A DNA stretch of 64,000 nucleotides from Streptomyces sp. SJL17-4 (GCF_036826855.1 NZ_CP104578.1:7002501-7066500), one strand, 5' to 3'. Positions 1 through 7,820 are shown, numbered from the stretch's first letter. Notes: generated by a model not told the origin, from the sequence alone. Translations and numbers: made by a program.

Positions 1-1280
1 GCCTCGGCGTCGGCTGGGTCAGCTTCTTCGACGAGCGCGAGATGGTCCGCACCCTGGGCCTCCCCGAGCACCTCGAAGTGGTCGCGTACCTCTGCGTGGG
101 GTACGTCGACGAGTTCCCCGAGGAGCCCGAGCTGATGCAGGCGGGCTGGTCCAAGCGCCGCCCGCTGGCCTGGGTCGTCCACGAGGAGACGTACGGCCGC
201 CGCGCGCTGCCCGGCGAGGAGCCGCACGACCTGCTGCAGGAGACCATCGCCAACATCCGCCCGCTGGACGCGAAGGCGCTCGGCGAGGCGTGGGAGCGCC
301 AGAAGCGAATGACCAAGCCGGCCGGCGCGCTCGGCATGCTGGAGATCATCGCGGCGCAGCTCTCGGGACTCTCCCGGGTGTGCCCGCCGCCGATCCCGGA
401 GCCGGCCGCCGTCGCGATCTTCGCGGGCGACCACGGCGTCCACGCCCAGGGCGTGACGCCCTGGCCGCAGGAGGTCACCGGCCAGATGGTGGCCAACTTC
501 CTCGGCGGGGGAGCGGTCTGCAACGCCTTCGCCAACCAGGTGGGGGCGGAGGTCTGCGTCATCGACGTGGGCGTGGCGTCCGAACTCCCGGCCACCCCCG
601 GTCTCCTGCCCCGCAAGGTCCGCCCCGGCACCGCCGACTTCACCACGAGTCTCGCGATGACCCGCGACGAGGTACTGGCGGCGATCGAGGTGGGCATCGA
701 AACAGCCCGCGACCTCGTGGCAGCGGGCAACAAGGCGCTCCTGACGGGCGAGATGGGCATCGCGAACACCACCGCGTCCGCCGCCCTGATCTCGGTCTAC
801 ACGGGCGTCGACCCGACCGAGGTCACGGGCCGCGGCACGGGCATCAACGACGAGACGCACGCCCGCAAGGTGGACGTCGTCCGGCGCGCCCTGGACCTGC
901 ACAAGCCGGATCCGGCGGACCCGATCGGCGTCCTGTCGGCGGTCGGCGGCCTGGAGCACGCGGCCCTCGTCGGCCTGATCCTGGGCGCGGCCTCCCTGCG
1001 TACCCCGGTGATCCTGGACGGGGTCTCCACCGGCGCAGCGGCCCTGGTGGCCCGCGCGATCGCGCCGGAGTCGCTCGCGGCCTGCATCGCCGGACACCGC
1101 AGCGCCGAGCCGGGCCACGTGGCCGCGCTCAACAAGCTGGGCCTGCGCCCCCTGGTCGACCTGGACCTCCGTCTCGGCGAGGGCACGGGCGCACTGCTCG
1201 CGCTCCCGCTGGTGCAGAGCGCGGCACGCGCGATGCACGAGGTGGCCACGTTCGACTCGGCGGGCGTCACCGAGAAGTAG
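1..1280 (+). CDS. cobT: BluB-CobT fusion, 3' part: nicotinate-nucleotide:dimethylbenzimidazole phosphoribosyltransferase
   Basis: The reading frame is open from base 3, so the gene begins left of the window. The first ~60 visible residues (GVGWVSFF, then VVAYLCVGYVDEFPEEPEL) look like the C-terminus of BluB, the flavin-destroying enzyme that makes 5,6-dimethylbenzimidazole. The remaining ~345 residues are CobT, which transfers phosphoribose from nicotinate mononucleotide to that base to form alpha-ribazole phosphate for the lower ligand of cobalamin. CobT motifs visible: FAGDHGV, GEMGIANTTASAAL, ILDGVSTGAA, GHRSAEPGH, and RLGEGTGA, which carries the Glu equivalent to catalytic Glu317 of the Salmonella enzyme. 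The stop is TAG at 1278-1280, followed by a hairpin. The fusion puts lower-ligand synthesis and activation in one chain. The N-terminal part cannot be judged from this window. Confidence 0.93.
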   Translation, partial: LGVGWVSFFDEREMVRTLGLPEHLEVVAYLCVGYVDEFPEEPELMQAGWSKRRPLAWVVHEETYGRRALPGEEPHDLLQETIANIRPLDAKALGEAWERQKRMTKPAGALGMLEIIAAQLSGLSRVCPPPIPEPAAVAIFAGDHGVHAQGVTPWPQEVTGQMVANFLGGGAVCNAFANQVGAEVCVIDVGVASELPATPGLLPRKVRPGTADFTTSLAMTRDEVLAAIEVGIETARDLVAAGNKALLTGEMGIANTTASAALISVYTGVDPTEVTGRGTGINDETHARKVDVVRRALDLHKPDPADPIGVLSAVGGLEHAALVGLILGAASLRTPVILDGVSTGAAALVARAIAPESLAACIAGHRSAEPGHVAALNKLGLRPLVDLDLRLGEGTGALLALPLVQSAARAMHEVATFDSAGVTEK

Positions 1281-1287
1281 CCCCGAG

Positions 1288-1325
1288 GCGCGTCCCCCAT
1301 CCACACACGGAAGTGGGGGACGCGC
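1288..1325 (+). terminator. Rho-independent-type hairpin after cobT
   Basis: A perfect 12-bp inverted repeat, GCGCGTCCCCCA (1288-1299) and TGGGGGACGCGC (1314-1325), with a 14-nt loop, starts 8 nt after the cobT stop. No U-tract follows, as is common in Streptomyces. Confidence 0.75.
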
Positions 1326-1656
1326 AGGGAACGTGTTCGGGACGCGAAGCGTGATGTGCGGCGCGTAAAAAGAGGGCAGCACTCCTCAAGCGCCAGCACG
1401 CGTCGTACATCATGCAGTCCCGAATACGGTCCCGGAGCGTCCCCCACGCAGCGGTCCACCGGGCGAGGCCACGACCGGCAGCCCCCAAGGCTCAACCGGC
1501 CGCCCCAAGGGGAGGCAAAGCCCCCCCCGGGAGATCCGTCACAGCGTGACGACACCACCACACCGATATCGTGGTCACCAGGCGCCCCGCCGCCGTCCCA
1601 CCAGCCGCTTCACCGCAGCAGCGGCCAGCACCCGCCCTCCGAGGAGCCGCTCACCC
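1326..1656. other. Intergenic region between cobT and cysG
   Basis: About 330 bp without a convincing gene. ORFs crossing it on both strands lack family signatures. A short hairpin GTCAC-agc-GTGAC lies near 1538-1550, just before a GATATC-containing imperfect palindrome near 1563. I looked for a cobalamin riboswitch and saw no convincing B12-box. The promoter of cysG is presumably here but I could not fix it. Confidence 0.4.
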
Positions 1657-2910
1657 ATGGCCGAGCACGCCGATCACACCGCCCAGTCGACGACGCACCC
1701 CGCCTACCCCGTGGGCCTGCGCCTGGCCGGCCGCCGCGTAGTCGTCCTCGGCGGCGGCCAGGTCGCCCAGCGCCGGCTCCCCGCCCTGATCGCCGCGGGC
1801 GCCGACATCACGCTGATCTCCCCCTCCGCGACCCCCTCGGTCGAGGCGATGGCCGAGGCGGGCGAGATCAGCTGGACCAGGCGGCGGTACGAGGACGGCG
1901 ACCTCGCCGACGCCTGGTACGCCCTGGTCGCCACGACCGACCCGGCCTCGAACGCCGCCGCCTCCGCGGAGGCCGAGCGGACCAGGACGTGGTGCGTACG
2001 CGCGGACGACGCCGAGGCGGCCACGGCCTGGACCCCGGCGACGGGCCGCAGCGAGGGCGTGACCGTCGCCGTGCTCACCGGCCACGACCCCCGCCGCTCC
2101 GCCGCCGTGCGCGACGCGATCGTCGAGGGTCTGCGGGACGGCTCGATCGCGGCCCCGCAGCACCGCGCCCGTACCCCGTTCGTGGCGCTGGTCGGCGGCG
2201 GCCCCGGCGACCCGGACCTGATCACGGTGCGCGGCCGTCGGCTGCTCACCGAGGCGGACGTGGTCATCGCCGACCGCCTGGGCCCCCGCGACCTGCTGGA
2301 CGAACTGCCCCCGCACGTCGAGGTGATCGACGCGGCGAAGATCCCGTACGGCCGGTTCATGGCCCAGGAGGCCATCAACAACGCGCTGATCGAGCACGCG
2401 AAGGCGGGCAGGTCCGTCGTGCGGCTGAAGGGCGGCGACCCGTTCGTCTTCGGCCGGGGCATGGAGGAGGCGCAGGCGCTGGCCGCCGAGGGCATCGCCT
2501 GCACGGTGGTGCCGGGCATCTCCAGCTCGATCTCGGTGCCGGGCGCGGCGGGCATCCCGGTGACGCACCGGGGAGTGGCGCACGAGTTCACGGTGGTGAG
2601 CGGCCACGTGGCTCCGGACGACCCGCGTTCCCTCGTGGACTGGGCGTCGCTGGCGAAGCTCACGGGCACCCTGGTGATCCTGATGGGCGTGGACAAGATC
2701 GGGAAGATCGCCGAGGCGCTCATCGCCCACGGCAAGAACCCGGAGACGCCGCTCGCCCTGGTCCAGGAGGGCACGACGGCCTCGCAGCGCCGGGTGGACG
2801 CGACGCTGGCGACGGTGGCGGAGACGGTGCGGACGCAGGAGGTCCGCCCGCCGGCGGTCATCGTGATCGGCGACGTGGTGACGGAAGGCCCGGACCGCCT
2901 GGTCAAGTAG
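1657..2910 (+). CDS. cysG: Multifunctional sirohaem synthase / uroporphyrinogen-III C-methyltransferase (CysG type)
   Basis: A 417-residue two-domain protein. Residues ~20-160 form the NAD-binding precorrin-2 dehydrogenase/ferrochelatase part (RRVVVLGGGQVAQRR at ~26-40). Residues ~170-417 are the SAM-dependent uroporphyrinogen-III methyltransferase, with VGGGPGDPDLIT (~176), GGDPFVFGRG (~258) and the loop PGISSSISVPGAAGIPVTHRG (~285). It methylates uroporphyrinogen III to precorrin-2 and oxidises it towards sirohydrochlorin/sirohaem, a branch shared with cobalamin, in line with the cobT gene before it. I chose ATG 1657 because GAGGAG lies 10 nt upstream; an in-frame ATG at 1546 would add 37 low-complexity residues without family similarity. 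Confidence 0.93.
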   Translation: MAEHADHTAQSTTHPAYPVGLRLAGRRVVVLGGGQVAQRRLPALIAAGADITLISPSATPSVEAMAEAGEISWTRRRYEDGDLADAWYALVATTDPASNAAASAEAERTRTWCVRADDAEAATAWTPATGRSEGVTVAVLTGHDPRRSAAVRDAIVEGLRDGSIAAPQHRARTPFVALVGGGPGDPDLITVRGRRLLTEADVVIADRLGPRDLLDELPPHVEVIDAAKIPYGRFMAQEAINNALIEHAKAGRSVVRLKGGDPFVFGRGMEEAQALAAEGIACTVVPGISSSISVPGAAGIPVTHRGVAHEFTVVSGHVAPDDPRSLVDWASLAKLTGTLVILMGVDKIGKIAEALIAHGKNPETPLALVQEGTTASQRRVDATLATVAETVRTQEVRPPAVIVIGDVVTEGPDRLVK

Positions 2911-2947
2911 ACCGCTCGGGAGCGAGCGACGCACAGCCGCACACACA

Positions 2948-2976
2948 TTGGCACCACACCCCGGACAAGGCAGTAT
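2948..2976 (+). promoter_or_regulatory. Promoter for RNA methyltransferase gene, probably leaderless
   Basis: A -35-like TTGGCA (2948-2953), 17-bp spacer and -10-like CAGTAT (2971-2976) end 6 nt before the GTG start at 2983. There is no Shine-Dalgarno, so transcription probably starts at or near the start codon. Confidence 0.5.
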
Positions 2977-2982
2977 CACCTC

Positions 2983-3801
2983 GTGGCCGAACTCATCACG
3001 ATCGACGACCCCGACGACCCGCGCCTGCGCGACTACACGGGTCTGACCGATGTCGAACTCCGCCGCAGAAGGGAACCGGCCGAGGGCCTGTTCATCGCGG
3101 AGGGCGAGAAGGTCATCCGCCGGGCCCGGCAGGCGGGGTACGAGATGCGGTCGATGCTGCTCTCCGCCAAGTGGGTCGATGTGATGCGGGACGTCATCGA
3201 CGAGGTTCCCGCGCCGGTGTACGCGATCCAGCCGGACCTCGCGGAACGCGTCACCGGCTACCACGTGCACCGGGGCGCCCTGGCCTCGATGCAGCGCAAG
3301 CCGCTCCCGGACGCCGCCGAGCTGCTCGGCGGTGCCCGCCGGGTGGTCGTGATGGAGTCGGTGAACGACCACACCAACATCGGCGCGATCTTCCGGAGCG
3401 CCGCGGCGCTCGGCATGGACGCGGTGCTGCTGTCGCCGGACTGCGCGGATCCGCTGTACCGGCGGTCGGTGAAGGTCTCGATGGGGGCGGTGTTCTCCGT
3501 GCCGTACGCCAGGCTCGACACGTGGCCGCGGGGCCTGGAGGCGGTACGGGAGGCGGGCTTCAAGCTCCTGGCCCTGACGCCGGCCGAGAAGGCGATGTCG
3601 ATCGACGAGGCCGCCCCGCACCGCATGGAGCGGGTGGCCCTGATGCTGGGCGCGGAGGGCGACGGCCTGTCCACGCAGGCGCTGCGGGCCGCGGACGAGT
3701 GGGTCCGCATCCCGATGGCCCACGGCGTCGACTCACTGAACGTGGGCGCGGCGGCGGCGGTGGCCTTCTACGCGGTGGCGACGGGCCGCCCGGAGTCCTG
3801 A
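2983..3801 (+). CDS. TrmH/SpoU-family RNA 2'-O-methyltransferase
   Basis: A 272-residue SPOUT methyltransferase of the TrmH (SpoU) group, which methylates ribose 2'-OH in tRNA or rRNA with SAM. Motif 1 is NIGAIFRSAAALGMDAV (~130), motif 2 is MLGAEGDGLS (~220) and motif 3 is IPMAHGVDSLNVGAAAAV (~243); the last two form the trefoil-knot SAM pocket. The N-terminal ~110 residues (EGLFIAEGEKVIRRA) resemble the substrate-binding domain that precedes the SPOUT core in rRNA methyltransferases. The target nucleotide cannot be assigned. The GTG start is supported by the leaderless-type promoter just before it. A GC-rich tandem repeat begins 9 bp after the stop. Confidence 0.9.
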   Translation: MAELITIDDPDDPRLRDYTGLTDVELRRRREPAEGLFIAEGEKVIRRARQAGYEMRSMLLSAKWVDVMRDVIDEVPAPVYAIQPDLAERVTGYHVHRGALASMQRKPLPDAAELLGGARRVVVMESVNDHTNIGAIFRSAAALGMDAVLLSPDCADPLYRRSVKVSMGAVFSVPYARLDTWPRGLEAVREAGFKLLALTPAEKAMSIDEAAPHRMERVALMLGAEGDGLSTQALRAADEWVRIPMAHGVDSLNVGAAAAVAFYAVATGRPES

Positions 3802-3809
3802 AAAACGCG

Positions 3810-3959
3810 CCCACCGGCCTCGGCCCAAGCCCGGCCCACCGGCCCCGGCCCGAGCCCGGCCCACCGGCCTCGGCCCAAGCCCGGCCCACCGGCCTCGGCC
3901 CCAGCCCGGCCCCCGGCCCTGGCCCCCAGCCCGGCCCCCCGGCCCCGGCCCGAGGACCG
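3810..3959. repeat. 25-bp GC-rich tandem repeat, six units
   Basis: Units of exactly 25 bp start at 3810, 3835, 3860, 3885, 3910 and 3935. Units 1 and 3 are identical; unit 4 differs from them by one base; units 5 and 6 are more diverged. The core is CCCACCGGCCTCGG followed by CCCAAGCCCGG. The repeat fills the gap between the convergent methyltransferase and kinase genes. Bases 3960-4043 are similar but irregular CCAGGCC-rich sequence. Confidence 0.85.
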
Positions 3960-4043
3960 ACCCAGGCCTACCGGCCCCAGCTCACAACGCAGCCGCAGCC
4001 CCGGCCCCCAGGCCGCCAGGCCCCAGGCCCCAGGCCCAGGGAT

Positions 4044-5276
4044 CTACCCCTGAAGCGCCTGCGCGGCGGCGATGCCCAGGGCCACCACCAGCGTCACCAC
4101 CACGAAGACGAAGAGCCGCTGCCGCAGCAGCCGCGGGTTGGCGGGTCGGCGTCCCGTGGACGTCGACCGCGCACCCGGCCGGGTCGCGGGACGGCCACCG
4201 GTCCGCGGCCCGGCCGAGGGCCGGGACGCCGGCCCGGGCCCACGCCCGCCACGATCCCGCTCGGCACCACGCTCGGAGCCACGGTCCGCGCCGCGCTCCG
4301 AACCTCGTTCGACGCCCCGCTCGCCGCCGCGCTCCGCGCCCCGCTCCGGCCCACGACCGGGCACGTCCCGCTCGGTGTAGCGCTCCGTCGGCCGTACGGT
4401 GTGCCGCTCCTCGGCGCGTTCCCGCTGCACGGGCGGCCGTGAGACCGGCAGCCCCTGCGCCTCGCGCGCGGCGATCTCCTTGAGCCGCATCGACAGCTGA
4501 AGGGTGCTGGGACGGTCCTCGGGGTCCTTCGCGAGGCAGGCCCGGATGAGCGGCGCCAGCGCGTCCGGCACCCCGTGCAGCTGCGGCTCCTCGTGCACGA
4601 CCCGGTAGAGCATGACCTCGGAACTGCCGTGCCCGAAGGGCGAGTCGGCCATCGCCGCGTACGCCAGCGTGGCGCCGAGCGAGAACACGTCGGTGGCGGG
4701 GGTGACGGCCGCGCCGCGCACCTGCTCGGGGGCGAGGAAGCCGGGGGAGCCGACCGCCGTACCGACATGGGTCAGGGTGCTGGCCCCGGTGGCCCAGGCG
4801 ATGCCGAAGTCGATGATCCGGGGGCCCTTGGGGGAGAGCAGGATGTTCGAGGGCTTGAGGTCCCGGTGCACGACCCCCGCCTCGTGGACGGCGACGAGCC
4901 CCTCCGAGAGCGCGGCCCCGATCGAGGCCACGTCGGCGGCGCGCAGCGAGCCCTCCTCGGCGACCCGGTCGTGCAGCGAGGGACCGGGCACGTACTGCGT
5001 GGCGAACCAGGGGCGCTCGGCCTCCAGGTCGGCGGCGACGAGCCGGGCCGTACAGCCGCCGCGGATCCGCCGGGCGGCCGAGACCTCACGGGCGAACCGG
5101 GACCGGAACTCCTGGTCCTCGGCCAGATCGGGCCGGATCACCTTCAGTGCCACCCGCTGACCGCGCCGGTCGGACCCCAAGTACACGACGCCCATCCCGC
5201 CGGCACCCAGCCTGCGGTGGAGCCGGAACGACCCGACGATCCGCGGATCCTCGCGCCGGAGCCGCATCATCGCCAT
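4044..5276 (-). CDS. Membrane-anchored Hanks-type Ser/Thr protein kinase
   Basis: A 410-residue protein with an N-terminal kinase domain (residues ~15-270): glycine loop GAGGMGVVY (~25-32), catalytic lysine in ALKV (K45), HRDLKPSN (137-144) and DFG (156-158). A ~110-residue linker follows, rich in Arg, Glu and Gly with repeated ERG-type units. One hydrophobic helix (FVFVVVTLVVALGIAAAQA) lies close to the C-terminus and leaves only about three residues outside. It therefore lacks a sensor domain such as PASTA. I chose the ATG at 5276 because GAGGGG lies ~6 nt upstream on the minus strand; an ATG at 5306 would add ten residues and an ATG at 5270 is also possible. Substrates are unknown. Confidence 0.92.
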   Translation of the reverse strand: MAMMRLRREDPRIVGSFRLHRRLGAGGMGVVYLGSDRRGQRVALKVIRPDLAEDQEFRSRFAREVSAARRIRGGCTARLVAADLEAERPWFATQYVPGPSLHDRVAEEGSLRAADVASIGAALSEGLVAVHEAGVVHRDLKPSNILLSPKGPRIIDFGIAWATGASTLTHVGTAVGSPGFLAPEQVRGAAVTPATDVFSLGATLAYAAMADSPFGHGSSEVMLYRVVHEEPQLHGVPDALAPLIRACLAKDPEDRPSTLQLSMRLKEIAAREAQGLPVSRPPVQRERAEERHTVRPTERYTERDVPGRGPERGAERGGERGVERGSERGADRGSERGAERDRGGRGPGPASRPSAGPRTGGRPATRPGARSTSTGRRPANPRLLRQRLFVFVVVTLVVALGIAAAQALQG

Positions 5277-5788
5277 GTCCGTCCCCTCGTCCGTTCGACG
5301 TGGCACAGCTTACGTAGTGGCGCCCGCACGCGCTCATAGGCCGCGCCCTCGCACCTGGATCGATCGTCAGTGCTGAGGGGTACGCACGGGGAATGCGCGC
5401 CTCCGGTGGTCACCCCAACCCCCCACCCCGTAAACCCAGTTGACGACCTGTCGAAGACGGACTCCGGGTGCCCCGGCAGGGGCTCACGACACCCCCCGAC
5501 CAGGGCGTTCGCGCGACACCCCGGGAAGTGAGCGAAGTCACGCCCCAGCCGCCCCTCCACGGGCCCGCCCGGAACCCCTCAGGGAAGACCCCGGGTTCCG
5601 CGCCCCCGTCTCCACCCAGGGGAGTACGCCGTACGGCCGGGCGTCATCCTCCGGGAGGCCCGCAAGTCGGTACGCGGGCATGACGTCCGGGCGCTCCCGG
5701 CTCCCTAATGTTGATGTCAAGCGGCGGGTGCAGCACTCGTCCCCCGAGGTCAAGCACCCGCCGCGCCAGACACGACAGGAGAGGAACC
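5277..5788. other. Intergenic region with long inverted repeat before a small membrane protein
   Basis: Over 500 bp between the divergent kinase and small-protein genes with no supported gene. It should hold promoters in both directions. The clearest structure is an 11-bp inverted repeat, GCGGCGGGTGC (5721-5731) and GCACCCGCCGC (5754-5764), with GTCAAGC repeated directly at 5716-5722 and 5749-5755. It lies just upstream of the ribosome binding site at 5778. A TAATGT hexamer at 5706-5711 could be a -10 box. Confidence 0.5.
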
Positions 5789-5956
5789 ATGGCTTTCACG
5801 GCATCGCGGACGAGCACCCAGCCTTCGAGCCGGCGTCACCCGCTGGTGGCCACCGCCATGGTCCTCCCTCTCGCGGCCCTGCTCGTGGTCGTCTTCGGCG
5901 GCTGGGACGCAGTGGTCACACAGGCGTCGTCCGTGGGCGTGATGCTGGGGCGCTGA
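5789..5956 (+). CDS. Small single-pass membrane protein
   Basis: A 55-residue ORF starting at ATG 5789 with AGGAGAGG about 5 nt upstream, a very good ribosome binding site. The polar, Ser/Thr/Arg-rich N-terminus (~18 residues) is followed by one hydrophobic helix (VATAMVLPLAALLVVVF) and a short tail ending VGVMLGR. I do not recognise a family. Two hairpins directly downstream support a short monocistronic unit. An upstream in-frame ATG at 5708 would add 27 residues without a ribosome binding site. Confidence 0.7.
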   Translation: MAFTASRTSTQPSSRRHPLVATAMVLPLAALLVVVFGGWDAVVTQASSVGVMLGR

Positions 5957-5967
5957 GCAGCGCCCCG

Positions 5968-6073
5968 GACCCGGGAGAGCGGCCCGGGTCGGGACATCCG
6001 GCCATCAACCCCGTGGGGACGGGGGTGCGGCGGACGGCAGCGTGAGGCCGGTCAGCTGGGGAGCTGACCGGCC
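5968..6073 (+). terminator. Two hairpins after the small membrane protein gene
   Basis: First hairpin: GACCCGGG (5968-5975) with CCCGGGTC (5983-5990). Second: a perfect 12-bp stem GGCCGGTCAGCT (6046-6057) with AGCTGACCGGCC (6062-6073), GGGG loop, followed by TTCGCG. The second is the stronger terminator candidate. Confidence 0.7.
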
Positions 6074-6091
6074 TTCGCGCGTTCCCGCCCC

Positions 6092-6097
6092 GTACGC
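6092..6097 (+). promoter_or_regulatory. -10 box of a probable leaderless promoter
   Basis: TACGCT lies 7 nt before the GTG start at 6105, with no Shine-Dalgarno in between; the spacing is that of Streptomyces leaderless transcripts. Confidence 0.5.
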
Positions 6098-6104
6098 TCG
6101 CCCC

Positions 6105-7091
6105 GTGGACTTCCCCGACCGGCCCCTCATCGACGGCCTCACCGCCTACGCGCACGCCGCAGCCCACCGCCCCGGCGCGCCTTGTCGCTGCGCGAGCGGT
6201 CTCGTCGGGGTGCTGGCTGACCGGGACGACGGGACGGTCGTACGCCACGGGCGACTGGTCGCGAAGGCACACGCCCCCGGCACCGACCCCGAGGCGCACC
6301 GCGCGCGGATCGCGCTCGCCGCCCACCCGGACCTCCGTGACGTCTTCCTCCCGCCCCTCCCGGCGCCCACGCCCGGCGAACTCGACGGCCGGCCGGTCAG
6401 CGTGTGGCCGTACGGCTCGCCCGTCGACCCGGCGGACCCCGACGCCGCCCCGTGGGAGGAGGCGGCGACACTCCTCGCCCTGCTCCACCGCACCCCGCCC
6501 CCCGCGGAGTCGGCCGTCCGACTCCCTGAGATGAGGGCCCCGGTCAAAGCGGCCCTCGCCGTGGACCGGATGCGCCGGACGGCACCGGACCACCCTGCTG
6601 TGGCGACGGTCCTGGCCGCCTGGCGGTCGATCCCCGGCCGCGTCGCACCGGACGCCCCCCGCCTCCTCTGCCACGGCGACTTCCACCTGGGCCAACTGGT
6701 CCGCGACACGGGCCCCGTGGAGTCCCCCGCCGCGCCGCCCCCGCCCCACGCCCCCTGGCGGCTCATCGACATGGACGACGCCGGTCTCGGCGACCCCGCG
6801 TGGGATCTGGCCCGCCCCGCGGCCTGGTTCGCGGCCGGCATCCTGCCCCCGGAGATCTGGTCCCGCTTCCTCGGCGCGTACCAGGAGGCGGGCGGCCCGG
6901 CCGTGGGCACGGATCCGTGGGTCCAACTCGACGTGCCCGCCCGCGCCCTGACAGTCCAGACGGCGGCGCTCGCCGTCGCCAAGTCGACGGCCGAGGGCCG
7001 GCCGCTCGACGAGGTCGAGGACGTGATGATCGACACCTGCGCCCGTATCGCGGGGCATCGAACCGACTCGGCCGCTGTGGCGTCCACATAG
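6105..7091 (+). CDS. Phosphotransferase-family (aminoglycoside/choline kinase fold) protein
   Basis: A 328-residue protein of the aminoglycoside phosphotransferase (APH)/choline kinase-like superfamily. The catalytic loop is LLCHGDFHLGQL (~187-198) and the metal-binding segment is LIDMDDAGLGDPAWDLARP (~221-239), equivalent to Brenner motif and DFG. The N-terminal lobe is short and diverged, and I do not see a clear glycine loop. The substrate is unknown: such proteins phosphorylate sugars, amino alcohols or antibiotics, and housekeeping context argues against dedicated resistance. GTG 6105 fits the -10 box; the longest ORF starts at 6042 but would include the terminator hairpin at 6046-6073. 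Confidence 0.8.
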   Translation: MDFPDRPLIDGLTAYAHAAAHRPGAPCRCASGLVGVLADRDDGTVVRHGRLVAKAHAPGTDPEAHRARIALAAHPDLRDVFLPPLPAPTPGELDGRPVSVWPYGSPVDPADPDAAPWEEAATLLALLHRTPPPAESAVRLPEMRAPVKAALAVDRMRRTAPDHPAVATVLAAWRSIPGRVAPDAPRLLCHGDFHLGQLVRDTGPVESPAAPPPPHAPWRLIDMDDAGLGDPAWDLARPAAWFAAGILPPEIWSRFLGAYQEAGGPAVGTDPWVQLDVPARALTVQTAALAVAKSTAEGRPLDEVEDVMIDTCARIAGHRTDSAAVAST

Positions 7092-7137
7092 GGTGAAGCC
7101 ACCATTCGAACGGCGAAGTCAGGGAGTTGAGCCGACC

Positions 7138-7428
7138 ATGCAGTGTCCCAAGTGCCATGCGGCCATGCACACGTACAACCGCAACGGCGTCCAGATCGAG
7201 CAGTGCAGCGGCTGCCGCGGGATATTCCTGGACTACGGCGAGCTGGAGTCCCTGACCCGCCTGGAGTCCCAGTGGGTCCAGCAGGCTCCGCCCGCCCCGC
7301 CGGCCCCGCAGGCCTACCCGGCCGCGCAGCCCGCCGCCCCCGCCTGGGGCGCCCCGCAGCACGGCGGTCACCACGGCGGCGGTCACTACCGTCAGCGCGG
7401 TTTCGGCCGGATGCTCTTCTCCTCCTGA
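7138..7428 (+). CDS. TFIIB-type zinc-ribbon protein
   Basis: A 96-residue protein with an N-terminal zinc ribbon: Cys3 and Cys6 (CPKC), Cys23 and Cys26 (CSGC), followed by GIFLDYGELESL, the pattern of the zf-TFIIB family (PF13453). The second half is Pro/Ala-rich and then Gly/His-rich (GGHHGGGHYRQRGFGRM), which may bind additional metal or nucleic acid. Function is unknown. The ATG at 7138 begins MQCPKC, the usual start of the family. AGGGAG lies 11 nt upstream, a slightly long spacing. A strong hairpin follows. Confidence 0.85.
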   Translation: MQCPKCHAAMHTYNRNGVQIEQCSGCRGIFLDYGELESLTRLESQWVQQAPPAPPAPQAYPAAQPAAPAWGAPQHGGHHGGGHYRQRGFGRMLFSS

Positions 7429-7480
7429 CCGGGGCGTGCACCGGGCCTCCCGGTGCACGACGAGCCTCTCCGGGCATGAA

Positions 7481-7515
7481 GAAGCCCCCGGCCGCGAGAT
7501 GCGGCCGGGGGCTTC
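7481..7515. terminator. Bidirectional terminator between zinc-ribbon gene and tRNA cluster
   Basis: A perfect 15-bp stem, GAAGCCCCCGGCCGC (7481-7495) and GCGGCCGGGGGCTTC (7501-7515), with loop GAGAT. It is followed by TTC on the plus side and sits 9 bp from the 3' end of the minus-strand tRNA cluster, so it probably serves both. Confidence 0.85.
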
Positions 7516-7523
7516 TTCGATGG

Positions 7524-7595
7524 TGCGCGATACTGGGATTGAACCAGTGACCTCTTCCGTGTCAGGGAAGCGCTCTCCCGCTGAGCTAATCGCGC
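7524..7595 (-). tRNA. tRNA-Val (anticodon GAC), copy 3 of the cluster
   Basis: On the minus strand the 72-nt sequence folds with acceptor GCGCGAT/ATCGCGC, anticodon stem CTTCC/GGAAG, loop CTGACAC (anticodon GAC) and T arm ACTGG/CCAGT. CCA is not encoded. It is the last gene of the cluster in the direction of transcription. Confidence 0.95.
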
Positions 7596-7636
7596 GGGTG
7601 GTGCACACGGCGTACCCGAAGGTACTGCGTACTGCG

Positions 7637-7708
7637 TGCGCGATACTGGGATTGAACCAGTGACCTCTTCCGTGTCAGGGAAGCGCTCTCCCGCTGAGCT
7701 AATCGCGC
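7637..7708 (-). tRNA. tRNA-Val (anticodon GAC), copy 2
   Basis: Identical over 72 nt to the copies at 7524 and 7748, with anticodon GAC and no encoded CCA. The spacers between copies (41 and 39 bp) are unrelated in sequence apart from a short TGCG before each 3' end. Confidence 0.95.
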
Positions 7709-7747
7709 GGGACGGTCCGTACGGACCGGATCTTCGGTTGTTCTGCG

Positions 7748-7819
7748 TGCGCGATACTGGGATTGAACCAGTGACCTCTTCCGTGTCAGGGAAGCGCTCT
7801 CCCGCTGAGCTAATCGCGC
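7748..7819 (-). tRNA. tRNA-Val (anticodon GAC), copy 1
   Basis: Identical over 72 nt to the two downstream copies. It directly follows tRNA-Cys, whose 3' end is 2 bp away, so the cluster is surely one precursor transcript. Confidence 0.95.
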
Positions 7820-7820
7820 T

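Noticed and set aside
1281..1656. Cobalamin riboswitch before cysG
   Set aside because: No convincing B12-box or the required multi-stem arrangement; only a terminator and short hairpins.
3810..3959. CRISPR array
   Set aside because: Units are contiguous with no spacers, and no cas genes are nearby.
1356..4442. 1028-codon ORF on the plus strand
   Set aside because: It runs in a shifted frame across cysG and the methyltransferase, is Arg/Pro/Gly-rich and has no family motif: a shadow caused by high GC.
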